Both the position numbers and the translations under genes were made by a program. A DNA stretch of 64,000 nucleotides from NCBI GenBank assembly GCA_963832725.1, contig CAWHVG010000003.1, forward strand, positions 620,001-684,000, given 5' to 3'. The notes below the pieces were generated by a model. The model saw nothing but the letters and a program-made list of their open reading frames with translations. It searched no databases and had not been told where the DNA came from. The stretch is from JAEZBP01 sp963832725. Its GTDB lineage: Bacteria; Myxococcota_A; Polyangia; Polyangiales; Sandaracinaceae. Below are positions 56,705-64,000 of the stretch, one piece after another. Every line of letters starts with the position of its first letter. Positions within the stretch are counted from its first letter, which is position 1.

Positions 56705-57718
56705 TCAGCCCTTCTTCGCCATGAGGCGGACGAGGTCGACCATGCGCGAGGAGAAGCCCCACTCGTTGTCGTACCAGCTCTGGACCTGGACGAGGTCTCC
56801 GCCCATCACGGACGTCAGCGGCGCGTCGAAGACGCTGCTGTGCGTGTCGCCGATGTAGTCGCTCGAGACGAGCTGGTTCTCGTCGTAGCCGAGCACGCCC
56901 TTCATCGGGCCCTCGGCGGCCGCCTTCATCGCCGCGTTGACCTCCTCCGCGCTCGTCGACTTCGTCACGTTGGCCGTGAGGCAGACGATGGACACGTCGG
57001 GCGTCGGGACGCGGATGGCGCTGCCGTCGAGCTTGCCCTTCAGCCCCGGGATGACCAGGCCGATCGCCTTGGCGGCGCCGGTGGTGGTCGGGATCATCGA
57101 CATCGCGGCGGCGCGGGCGCGGCGGATGTCCTTGTGCGGCAGGTCGAGGATGTTCTGGTCGTTCGTGTAGCTGTGGACCGTGAGCATCAGGCCCTTCTCG
57201 ATGCCGAAGCAATCGTTGAGGACCTTCGCCACCGGGGCCAGGCAGTTCGTCGTGCAGGAGGCGTTCGAGACGATCTTGTGCTTGGCCGGGTCGTAGTCGT
57301 CGGTGTTGATGCCGACGCAGAACGTGCCGTCGATGTCGCTCCCGCCCGGCGCGCTGATGATCACGCGCTCGGCGCCCGCGTCGAGGTGCTTTCCGGCGCC
57401 GGCCCGGTCGCGGAAGCGGCCCGTGCACTCGAGCACGATCTCGGCGCCCAGGTCTTTCCAGGGCAGCTCGGCCGGGTCCTTGATGGCGAAGCAGGGGACC
57501 CGCTTGCCGCCGATGGTGATCGCGTCCTGGTCGGCCGTGACCTCGTGCGGGAACGTGCGGTGCACGGAGTCGTACTGGAGCAGATGCGCGAGCATCTCGT
57601 TGGTGGTGAGGTCGTTGATCCCCACCAGCTCGACGTCGCTGTCGGGCGACGAGAAGAGGATGCGGGCGACGCAGCGGCCGATCCGGCCGAACCCGTTGAT
57701 CGCGATCTTCGTGGCCAT
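56705..57718 (-). CDS. gapA: Glyceraldehyde-3-phosphate dehydrogenase
   Basis: 337 residues from ATG at 57718. NAD-binding 'KIAINGFGRIGRCVARILFS', catalytic Cys in 'IVSNASCTTNCLAPVAKVLN', 'YTNDQNILDLPHKDIRRARA' and 'VQSWYDNEWGFSSRMVDLVR'. It is the first gene of gapA-pgk-tpiA-secG. The promoter lies at 57832-57860, giving a leader of about 110 nt. 57719-58045 holds this promoter, five 14-bp direct repeats, and no gene. Confidence 0.97.
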   Translation of the reverse strand: MATKIAINGFGRIGRCVARILFSSPDSDVELVGINDLTTNEMLAHLLQYDSVHRTFPHEVTADQDAITIGGKRVPCFAIKDPAELPWKDLGAEIVLECTGRFRDRAGAGKHLDAGAERVIISAPGGSDIDGTFCVGINTDDYDPAKHKIVSNASCTTNCLAPVAKVLNDCFGIEKGLMLTVHSYTNDQNILDLPHKDIRRARAAAMSMIPTTTGAAKAIGLVIPGLKGKLDGSAIRVPTPDVSIVCLTANVTKSTSAEEVNAAMKAAAEGPMKGVLGYDENQLVSSDYIGDTHSSVFDAPLTSVMGGDLVQVQSWYDNEWGFSSRMVDLVRLMAKKG

Positions 57719-57831
57719 GAAAAGCCCCTCTCTTCCGCTGCCTAGCCTGCAGCGGCTCCGTGTCGAGTGCGCGCGGTCGTCCCCGCGCGAAACACCGTGA
57801 GCGGGCGAGCGCCCGCCCGTCCGGGGGGCGG

Positions 57832-57860
57832 AATCTATCCGCGGCAATTGGCACCGTCAA
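57832..57860 (-). promoter_or_regulatory. Sigma-70-type promoter of the glycolytic operon
   Basis: Minus strand: -35 TTGACG at 57855-57860, 17-nt spacer, -10 TAGATT at 57832-57837. The best sigma-70 match I found in the window. Confidence 0.7.
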
Positions 57861-57888
57861 GGCGCCCCGGCGCGTGCTCACGTGGGCT

Positions 57889-57957
57889 TTCGGAGATCGC
57901 TCTTCGGAGATCGCTCTTCGGAGATCGCTCTTCGGAGATCGCTCTTCGGAGATCGAA
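57889..57957. repeat. Five 14-bp direct repeats upstream of the gapA promoter
   Basis: TTCGGAGATCGCTC repeated four times without gaps and a fifth copy ending AAC. They lie 29-97 bp upstream of the -35 box and about 90 bp from the next gene. Spacing and position fit a binding array for a regulator. I know of no protein with this site. Confidence 0.85.
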
Positions 57958-58045
57958 CGTGGAGACGGAACGCGACGACGCCCCGGCCGTTGGGCGCGGG
58001 GCGTCGGGTTGGGACACGGAAGCGTTGAGAATGGCGGTGTCGAGC

Positions 58046-58237
58046 TCAGCCCTCGCGCTCGGCGACGGAGTCGCCGCGGATGTCACTGCTGACCAGCGAG
58101 AGCATCTCGGTCGCGAACGCGACGATGTCGGAGCGCGAGTGGCCCGTCGTCTTCAGCTCGCGGAAGACCGACTTGGCCAGGATTCGCAGCGCACGGGGCT
58201 CCGCCGGCGGGAGGGTCGAGGGGGTCGGGTTGCTCAT
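58046..58237 (-). CDS. Small conserved-looking helical protein
   Basis: 63 residues from ATG at 58237 (58249 gives four more). 'PRALRILAKSVFRELKTTGH' and 'SRSDIVAFATEMLSLVSSDI' form two amphipathic helices, followed by a charged tail. No known family; codon use and composition are those of real genes. A sigma-54-like promoter lies about 40 bp upstream. The function is unknown. Confidence 0.6.
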   Translation of the reverse strand: MSNPTPSTLPPAEPRALRILAKSVFRELKTTGHSRSDIVAFATEMLSLVSSDIRGDSVAEREG

Positions 58238-58278
58238 GTGTTCCTGCATTTCGCTCGTGTCTCCGGGCTCGCTCCATC

Positions 58279-58294
58279 AGCACTTGCCGTGCCA
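58279..58294 (-). promoter_or_regulatory. Sigma-54-like promoter
   Basis: TGGCACGGCAAGTGCT on the minus strand: GG and GC at the right 10-nt spacing, differing from TGGCACG-N4-TTGCW only at the first T of TTGC. Start predicted near 58268, about 30 nt before the ATG at 58237. Confidence 0.6.
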
Positions 58295-58342
58295 CCGATG
58301 GGGTCCCTTTGCCCTGAACACATTTTCCTCTCAACTTTCGGT

Positions 58343-58376
58343 GATTTCGGCCGATAGCGGCTGATCGGCCAAAATC
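58343..58376. repeat. 13-bp inverted repeat, possible operator or hairpin
   Basis: GATTTCGGCCGAT at 58343-58355 and ATCGGCCAAAATC at 58364-58376, 12/13 complementary, 8-nt spacer. It lies 50 bp upstream of the sigma-54-like promoter. The rest of 58238-58666 has no gene. Confidence 0.5.
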
Positions 58377-58666
58377 GACCGCTCGGCCAGTCTCCAGCGA
58401 AGTGCGAACCGACCTGCGCATTCTCGGGGGCGATCGCTGCGTAACGAGGTTCGCACTTGCGCCGATCGCGCACGCCACTGCGCAGGGGTGAATCTCGAAT
58501 GATCCCCGTCGCCTCGCGAGGTGGCCGGAGCTCGACGCCAGGCCCGTCACCGTCCTCGACCGGGGATGGCAGCTCGTGTGGCCTTCCTGCTGGCCAGTCG
58601 CCCGGCCAGTCTCGAGCGTGACCGCCGCCGAACCTGCGTGAGACGCGACGGGCGGTTCGAACGCGT

Positions 58667-60691
58667 TCAGCCGCGGTCCTGGTGCTCGAGCTTGTCCGAC
58701 TCGCCTTCGGCGTCGGTGGTCGGAGCCTGGCCGGGCGGCGGCTCGGGAACCTCCTCCGCGTCGTTGTCGACCGGTACCAGGCGGGCTTCCACATAGGCGC
58801 GCATCGCCCGCAGCGCGGCCGAGTAGTCGCCGTTCGCGTCGTGGGAACGCGCCAGGTAGTAGTAGACCTCGGGGTGGCGCAGGACGTAGTCCTCCTCGGT
58901 CCGCACCAGATCCTCGAGGTGCTCGATCGACGTCCGGTAGTGCGCGAACGAGCCGTCGGCGGCCTTGTAGAGGAGGTAGCCGTAGAGCAGGCGCATGCCG
59001 GGCCCGCTGTGCAGCCGCAGCGGCGCCGGGATGTTCTCCATGGCGACGAGCGCGGCGCCGTAGGCCTGCTCGTCCACCGCCTCGCGGACCTGATCGAAGC
59101 CGTCGATGAGCTGATCGGCGGTGTGCCGGTCCATCTCGGGCCCCGGGATGGGCGGCTCGACGTGGACCGTCGGCTCGTTCTCGCTGGTGAGCAGATGCGT
59201 GAGCACCTCGAGCGCCACGGTGGTCTCGCGGGAACGTCCGACGCGCTGGCTCTCCTCGATCATCTCGCCGGCCCAGCCGTAGCGGCCGTGGGCGATCATG
59301 CTCAGCGCCAGCTCGGCGAGGTTCCTGGACTCTTCGTCCCCCTCGCCGAAGCCGATCAGGCGTCCGTCCACATCGTCGTCGTGGGCGAGGCGCGGCATGC
59401 CGTAGGGCCACTGCTCCGAGTAGATCGTGCTCAGGTAGCCCTCGTAGCGGGAGAAGCCGATCAGATCGTTGGGCGCCTCGAACTCGATCCGCGCGTTGTC
59501 GTCCGTGTTGAGCACCGCCGGCTCGCGGCGACACTGCGGCGCGGCACAGTCGCCGGCGTTGGTCGAGCCGGGGTCGGGCTCCCAGCGCTCGCGCTCGCCG
59601 AAGCCGAGGAAGACCGGCTCGGTCCCGCGCCGGTGGTACTCGATCTCCGTGTACCGCATGACCTCGTCACGGTTGGCCAGGAGCGTGCGCGCGAAGATGT
59701 CGTAGGGCGAGAAGATGTTGCCGCGCTCGAGCTCGGCCGCGATGCCCGGCAGCGCGTAGGTCGCCTTCACCCGCTCGAGGTCGAGCTCGATGGGCTCGTC
59801 GGAGCCGAGCATGACCGTGTCGCTCGAACGGTCGTCGGCGCTGAGCACGATCACGTGCTCGAATTGCGAGGCGAAGGTCCGGTAGATGGTCTTGATGTTG
59901 GCCGGGCTCAGCTCGTAGAGCTGCACCCACTGGCAGAAGATGCCGCCGGGCCTCAGCCGCTGCTTCGTGATGCGCCAGTGGTCGGCCGTGAAGAGGTCCG
60001 AGACGCCGGTGATCCACGGGTTCGACGGCTCGCTGATGATGACGTCGTACTGCTGCTGGGTCGACGAGAGGTAGTTCCGGCCGTCGTCGTTGATGATCTG
60101 CAGGCGGTCCATCTGGACGTAGGGCCAGTGGTCGAGCGTGTAGCTCAGATGGTTCACGTCCTCGAAGAAGCGCGCCGCCTCGGGGATGGAGCGCTCGAGC
60201 TCGATCACGTCGACCCGCCGCACCGGGAACTTCAGGCTGGTGCCGACGGTGACGCCGGAGCCGAAGCCGACCACCGCCACGTCGAGATCCTGCGGCCCGC
60301 GCGGGTGCAGGAGCATCGGGTAGGCGGCGACGTTGATCTGCGTCGGCATGTCGTCGCCGTTCGAGGCGTCGACCTTGCCGTTGTTCTTGAGCGCGTAGTG
60401 GCGCCCCCAGCGCTCCACCGTGACCGTCGTGGTCAGCCCGTCGTTGTAGTAGACGAGGTCCGGCGCGCCCCAGGTGCTCTCGTCCAGCATGTCGCGCGCG
60501 TAGGAGAGGCGGAAGACGCCGAGCGTCATGTGCGTGCGGTTCCAGCGCAGCCACGAGTCGTGGTCGCGGGTGCCCACCCAGAGCAGCGCCAGGAGCGCCG
60601 GAATGAGCGGCGCCAGGATGTAGACCGTCACGGCGTGCCAGAGGGGCAGGTCGCCGTTGGTCTCGCGCTTTTCGTCGACGGCGTCGTCCAT
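58667..60691 (-). CDS. Spermidine-synthase-like protein with membrane anchor and C-terminal TPR-like region
   Basis: 674 residues from ATG at 60691. One N-terminal membrane helix ('VYILAPLIPALLALLWVG'); a SpeE-like SAM-binding domain with 'LDVAVVGFGSGVTVGTSLKF', 'VDVIELERSIPEAARFFEDV', 'YDVIISEPSNPWITGVSDLF' and 'LRPGGIFCQWVQLYE'; then a helical region ending in TPR-like repeats. These are the features of the spermidine-synthase-like partner often fused to a membrane transporter-like protein. TGATG overlap with the upstream membrane gene: the pair is split from a common fusion or is its ancestral form. Substrate unknown; polyamine synthesis itself is doubtful. Confidence 0.8.
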   Translation of the reverse strand: MDDAVDEKRETNGDLPLWHAVTVYILAPLIPALLALLWVGTRDHDSWLRWNRTHMTLGVFRLSYARDMLDESTWGAPDLVYYNDGLTTTVTVERWGRHYALKNNGKVDASNGDDMPTQINVAAYPMLLHPRGPQDLDVAVVGFGSGVTVGTSLKFPVRRVDVIELERSIPEAARFFEDVNHLSYTLDHWPYVQMDRLQIINDDGRNYLSSTQQQYDVIISEPSNPWITGVSDLFTADHWRITKQRLRPGGIFCQWVQLYELSPANIKTIYRTFASQFEHVIVLSADDRSSDTVMLGSDEPIELDLERVKATYALPGIAAELERGNIFSPYDIFARTLLANRDEVMRYTEIEYHRRGTEPVFLGFGERERWEPDPGSTNAGDCAAPQCRREPAVLNTDDNARIEFEAPNDLIGFSRYEGYLSTIYSEQWPYGMPRLAHDDDVDGRLIGFGEGDEESRNLAELALSMIAHGRYGWAGEMIEESQRVGRSRETTVALEVLTHLLTSENEPTVHVEPPIPGPEMDRHTADQLIDGFDQVREAVDEQAYGAALVAMENIPAPLRLHSGPGMRLLYGYLLYKAADGSFAHYRTSIEHLEDLVRTEEDYVLRHPEVYYYLARSHDANGDYSAALRAMRAYVEARLVPVDNDAEEVPEPPPGQAPTTDAEGESDKLEHQDRG

Positions 60692-63096
60692 CACGCCCCC
60701 CGCTCCGCGGCGGCCGGCTTCAGCGGCACGGCCGGGCTCTGCTCTCGGAAGTTCGCCCACGCCGCCGTGGCGGCGACGCCGACGACCAAGATCCGCAGCG
60801 CGACGTAGACGGCCTTGAGCGCCCACTCGTCGTTCGGCGAGGGGCTCACCATCACGAACGCGAGCGCGACGCCGGCCAAGAGCGGCACCAGCACCATGGC
60901 CCAGCCGGTGGCGTCCGGTGGGCGGGCGTTCTCGACCCGGCCCCTCAGCCAGCCGTACTCGATGATCGCCAGCGCACCGAAGCCGATCGCGCCGCCGAGC
61001 CGCGTCCACCAGCGCCACTCGTGCCACTCGATGGGCACGGCGCTCACGGCCACGCTCAGCGCGGCCACCACCGGCAGCCCGATCGCCGCCAAGCGCCGCC
61101 AGGTCCAGAAGTCGCGATCCTCCTCCGGGTCGGCGACGCCCGCGATGAGCATCATCAACGCCAGCAGCATGTTGAGCGCGATGCCGAGGTGGAGCGTGCG
61201 CTCCGAGCCGATCAGCGCGAAGAGGATGAAGCCGGGCAGCCAGGAGCCGAGGATCGAGCCGATGGTGTTGCCCGTGTAGACCGAGGCCACGTCCTTCGCG
61301 ATCTTCTCGCCACCGCTCGTCCAGACGCGGACGGTGAGCGGGAACATCGCGCCCATGCCCAGAGTGGCGGGCAGGGTGCAGAGGACGACGGTGATGAACA
61401 TGAAGACCTTCACCGTGCCGACGTGGTCGGCGAGCTGCTCCTGCGGGATGCTGACGACGAGCTGCGCGAACGCGCGCGGGATCTCGTCCTGCCAGATGTA
61501 GGAGACGAAGGTCGCGCCGGCGATGAAGAGCTGCACGAGCGCGAGCAGCAAGGTCGGCGCCTTCGTCATCAGCGAGCCGAGCACCAGGAACACGGCCACG
61601 GCGCCGACCACCGAGAGGATGATCTTCGGCAGGTAGCCGGGGAAGCGCATGGTGTTCACGCCGGCCGCGATGACCGGCATCGAAGCCATCAGCACGACGA
61701 TGAGCGGGCGCCAGTCCAGGGTCTGGCGGATGCGTTCCTCGTCGCTCGTGGCGCTGCCCGCCCTCAGATGCGCCCAGATCGCCGCCAGCACGACGGGGCC
61801 GGCGAAGAGCAGCGACGCCAAGAGGTAGCTCACCCAGCTACCGACCAGGCGAGTGTCCTGGTTGGCCGGGTCGACGATGTCGATCGCGTGCGGAACGTTG
61901 GCGAAGAAGACGAGGATGATCGAGGTGATGGCGAGGCCGCGGAAGGGCCTGTCGCGTTCGCCCATGAAGGAGCTCATCGCGGCGCTGCCGAGCGCGATGC
62001 CGATCAGGAAGGTCTCCAGGATCAGCGCGAAAGAGTAGATCGACGAGCCGATGGTCATCGCCAGCGCGCGTGACCACACGACCTCGTAGCAGAGCGCCGC
62101 CGCGCCCGAGAACGCGAAGCAGAGGAAGCCCATCTTGCGCGCCAGCTCGGGGATGGGCGCCTCGGCCACGATCGGCATCTGCGGCTTCGGGACCTTCTTC
62201 TTTTTCTTCTTCTTCGTGCCGCTCTTCTTGGAGGCCTTTGTCGGGCTCGCGTCCTCCGCACGCTCGGGGGCGTCGCGGTAGGCCCCTTCCACGGCGTCGG
62301 CGGGCCGCACGTCGTCGAAGGGCTCGCGGGTGGGCACCTCTTCTTCCTTCTCGGCCGTCGCGGTGCTGGGCGCCGGGTCGGGCACGGCGTCCTCCGGCAG
62401 GAAGCGGAGCTTCTCGCCGCGCTTCCAGCGCCCCTCGAGGAGCACGCCGCGGAAGAGGAAGATGATGGCCGCCAGGGTGAAGTTCAGCGAGCAGGCCACG
62501 ACGTTGGTGTAGGCGAGGCCGATGTTGGGCAGGAGCACGAACGCGCTCAGGAGCGGGCCGGTCGCCGCGCCGAAGGTGTTGATGGCGTAGAGCAGGCCGA
62601 CCCGGGCGCCGGCTTGCTGCGCGTCCTGCTGCACGCTCACGAAGTGCCGCGTGAGCAGCGGCAGCGTCGAGCCCATCAGGGTGGTCGGAACGATCAGGAT
62701 CGGCGCCACGCAGACGAAGCGCGCGATCATGAAGAGGCCCGAGTCGGCGCCCAGCTCCGCCCGCAGGAACGAGTTCACGGTCGCCAGCCAGCCGTCCGAG
62801 CGCACCAGGAGCGGCACCAGGAGACCCCAGACGCCCACGCCGATCTCCGCGATGGCGTAGGTGATGACCGGGTGCGGGATGCGGTTGGCGTACTTGCCGG
62901 CCAGCCACGCGCCCAGCCCGAGGCCCGCCATGAACACGGTGAGCACCGTGCTGATGGCGACGCTGGTCGCGCCGAACACGTGGTGCAGCATGCGCGTCCA
63001 GATGGTCTGGAAGATCAGGCTGGACGCGCCCGAGAGGAAGAACGCGACGTAGGCGGCGAGTGTGCGACGGGAGGCCGCGGAGACGAAAGAGCGCAC
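60691..63096 (-). CDS. Polytopic membrane protein of the fused MFS/spermidine-synthase type (membrane part)
   Basis: 801 residues from GTG at 63096 (GAGGAA before it). About 14 or more hydrophobic helices. The N-terminal half: 'FFLSGASSLIFQTIWTRMLH', 'TVFMAGLGLGAWLAGKYANR' and 'TLMGSTLPLLTRHFVSVQQD'. A cytoplasmic loop (about residues 225-320) contains a run of seven Lys. The second half: 'FSGAAALCYEVVWSRALAMT', 'LGMGAMFPLTVRVWTSGGEK' and 'SVYTGNTIGSILGSWLPGFI'. The duplicated 'SGxxxLxYQxxWxR' motif is typical of the spermidine-synthase-associated membrane family. Overlaps the SpeE-like gene by one base. Confidence 0.8.
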   Translation of the reverse strand: MRSFVSAASRRTLAAYVAFFLSGASSLIFQTIWTRMLHHVFGATSVAISTVLTVFMAGLGLGAWLAGKYANRIPHPVITYAIAEIGVGVWGLLVPLLVRSDGWLATVNSFLRAELGADSGLFMIARFVCVAPILIVPTTLMGSTLPLLTRHFVSVQQDAQQAGARVGLLYAINTFGAATGPLLSAFVLLPNIGLAYTNVVACSLNFTLAAIIFLFRGVLLEGRWKRGEKLRFLPEDAVPDPAPSTATAEKEEEVPTREPFDDVRPADAVEGAYRDAPERAEDASPTKASKKSGTKKKKKKKVPKPQMPIVAEAPIPELARKMGFLCFAFSGAAALCYEVVWSRALAMTIGSSIYSFALILETFLIGIALGSAAMSSFMGERDRPFRGLAITSIILVFFANVPHAIDIVDPANQDTRLVGSWVSYLLASLLFAGPVVLAAIWAHLRAGSATSDEERIRQTLDWRPLIVVLMASMPVIAAGVNTMRFPGYLPKIILSVVGAVAVFLVLGSLMTKAPTLLLALVQLFIAGATFVSYIWQDEIPRAFAQLVVSIPQEQLADHVGTVKVFMFITVVLCTLPATLGMGAMFPLTVRVWTSGGEKIAKDVASVYTGNTIGSILGSWLPGFILFALIGSERTLHLGIALNMLLALMMLIAGVADPEEDRDFWTWRRLAAIGLPVVAALSVAVSAVPIEWHEWRWWTRLGGAIGFGALAIIEYGWLRGRVENARPPDATGWAMVLVPLLAGVALAFVMVSPSPNDEWALKAVYVALRILVVGVAATAAWANFREQSPAVPLKPAAAERGA

Positions 63097-63142
63097 GTAA
63101 TTCCTCGTCGTGAAGGGACGCGCCGGTGCGTGAAACCGGCGG

Positions 63143-63148
63143 AGTATA
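63143..63148 (-). promoter_or_regulatory. -10 box of the membrane/SpeE-like pair
   Basis: TATACT (minus strand), weak -35 TGGTCC at 17 nt, about 45 nt before the GTG at 63096. Confidence 0.4.
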
Positions 63149-63217
63149 GGAGGCGCGCTCGCGCGGGACCACCCAGGGAAAAAGGCGGCTCTCAGCCCCG
63201 ATCGCGAGCGGGCTTGC

Positions 63218-63223
63218 TACGCT
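63218..63223 (+). promoter_or_regulatory. Candidate -10 box before the 63230 gene
   Basis: TACGCT with 6 nt to the ATG at 63230; leaderless arrangement. Confidence 0.35.
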
Positions 63224-63229
63224 TCGGCG

Positions 63230-63856
63230 ATGGTCCCCCGCCTCGTGGTCGCGCTCGCGCTGGTGGCGCTCGCACCGACTGTGGCCGGCGCACAAAATCG
63301 CTCCGCGTCCCCGCGCGCGGCGCGATCGATCCGGATGGGCGAGCGCTATCTGGCGGCGGGCGATCGCGGGAGCGCCGTGGCGTACTTTCGCGAGGCCATC
63401 GCGGCCGACCCCTACGCGGCCCGAGCCTACGCCGACCTGGCCGCGCTCTATCGGGCCCGGAACGCGTTCTTCGAGGCTCGCCGAGTCTACGAGGCCGGCC
63501 TTTCGCGGGTTCCGGGCGACGCCACCCTCTGGCTCGGGCTGGCGCGGACGCTCGACGCGTTGGGGCAGCTCGGCGATGCGGCGCGCGCCGTCCGCTCGCT
63601 GCTGGCGCGGGATCCCGACAACCTCCAGGGGCTCGGGCTGCAGGCGGAGCTGGCGCGCCGGCGGGGGGCCTGGTCGGAGGCGCTCGCGGCCTACCGGCGG
63701 CTCATCGCGAGCGGCGCGGTGGACGAGAGCTCGGCGGCGGATGCTCGGCGTTACGAAGCCGCCCTGCGCATCTTGGCGCGTCCGCTCGACCCGGTCTCCG
63801 CGCCGCGCGCATGCGTTGGGTCCCCGCTGCGTCGCGCGCTCGCCCATTGCCGCTGA
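63230..63856 (+). CDS. Secreted TPR protein
   Basis: 208 residues. Signal peptide 'LVVALALVALAPTVAGAQ' (cleavage near 22), then TPR-like repeats: 'GERYLAAGDRGSAVAYFREA', 'IAADPYAARAYADLAALYRA', 'WLGLARTLDALGQLGDAARA' and 'GAWSEALAAYRRLIASG'. Periplasmic; TPRs mediate protein contacts. It diverges from the membrane/SpeE-like pair. C-terminal 'PRACVGSPLRRALAHC' has two Cys. Confidence 0.75.
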   Translation: MVPRLVVALALVALAPTVAGAQNRSASPRAARSIRMGERYLAAGDRGSAVAYFREAIAADPYAARAYADLAALYRARNAFFEARRVYEAGLSRVPGDATLWLGLARTLDALGQLGDAARAVRSLLARDPDNLQGLGLQAELARRRGAWSEALAAYRRLIASGAVDESSAADARRYEAALRILARPLDPVSAPRACVGSPLRRALAHCR

Positions 63857-63955
63857 GGGAGCTCGCGCCGGCGAGGCAATCAGGACGCTGCGCTGGAAAG
63901 CCGCAACCTGTCGGTCACGCACCGGGCGTGCTTCGCGCGGGGGCGCGACATCGCT

Positions 63956-64000
63956 TCAGGTGGCGAGCGCGTCGCGCAGCATGCCGAGCGCGCGCGTGTG
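63956..64000 (-). CDS. C-terminal end of an unidentified gene (runs off the window)
   Basis: A minus-strand open frame ending at TGA 63956-63958 with last residues 'HTRALGMLRDALAT'. Too short to identify. Confidence 0.25.
   Translation of the reverse strand, partial: HTRALGMLRDALAT

Noticed and set aside
57889..57957. Iterons of a replication origin
   Set aside because: No dnaA, rep or AT-rich unwinding region nearby; the location just upstream of a promoter fits regulation better.

Overview
The window is about 70% GC and reads as chromosomal DNA of a myxobacterium. An origin in the Polyangiales/Sandaracinaceae is my inference. Supporting signs are an MglA-type Ras-like GTPase, a myxobacterial-style Ser/Thr kinase, a DUF4388 protein, and lipoproteins with Asp-Ala-Gly-rich linkers, six-cysteine CGDG repeats and lamin-tail domains. 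Most of the sequence is housekeeping core; the accessory interest lies in the intergenic repeats and control regions.

Layout. 1-8.4 kb: the 3' end of rpsA, an AI-2E/PerM exporter, then a leftward block with cobA-hemD, a lipoprotein, a membrane protein and the complete N-degron set clpS-clpA-aat. 8.5-12.8 kb: a DUF4388/J-domain protein, an IS4-family element inserted into a composite repeat, and a TPR-HTH protein. 12.9-24.7 kb: a methyltransferase/glycosyltransferase pair, a paired membrane protein and lipoprotein, an MglA paralogue, a NUDIX-metallo-beta-lactamase fusion, a large carboxypeptidase-regulatory-repeat/PDZ protein, rpmB and an RluA-type pseudouridine synthase. 24.7-31.4 kb: a flap-type exonuclease, a Ser/Thr kinase, a Rho_N-like miniprotein, D-2-hydroxyglutarate dehydrogenase facing serA, and lipoproteins. 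31.4-42 kb: prkA, pdxJ, nnr, an ECF sigma factor, a lamin-tail lipoprotein, a PLP dehydratase, and MoeB with an N-terminal rhodanese domain. 42-53 kb: a fused 5-oxoprolinase, DUF2062, an enoyl-CoA hydratase, an array of palindromic units, MscS, and a large Cys-repeat/lamin-tail lipoprotein. 53-58 kb: the leftward operon gapA-pgk-tpiA-secG, with a recognisable promoter and a group II intron remnant behind its terminator. 58-64 kb: a small gene under a sigma-54-like promoter, a split membrane/spermidine-synthase-like pair and a TPR protein.

Two features run through the window. First, 12 genes, including essential ones (rpsA, tpiA, secG), each carry one or two single-base insertions. I treat these as probable sequence errors and give the reconstructed reading. 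Second, three intergenic repeat families are visible. One is a 160-bp TA-flanked MITE-like element in three copies. One is a composite of a 142-bp unit and a 48-bp core followed by tandem repeats, lying between convergent genes; one copy is split by the IS, and its intact paralogue shows the empty site. The third is a run of about 42-bp imperfect palindromes at 47.7-48.1 kb. Several genes also have a -10-like hexamer 6-8 nt before the start codon, which suggests leaderless transcripts. I found no rRNA, tRNA or CRISPR array.
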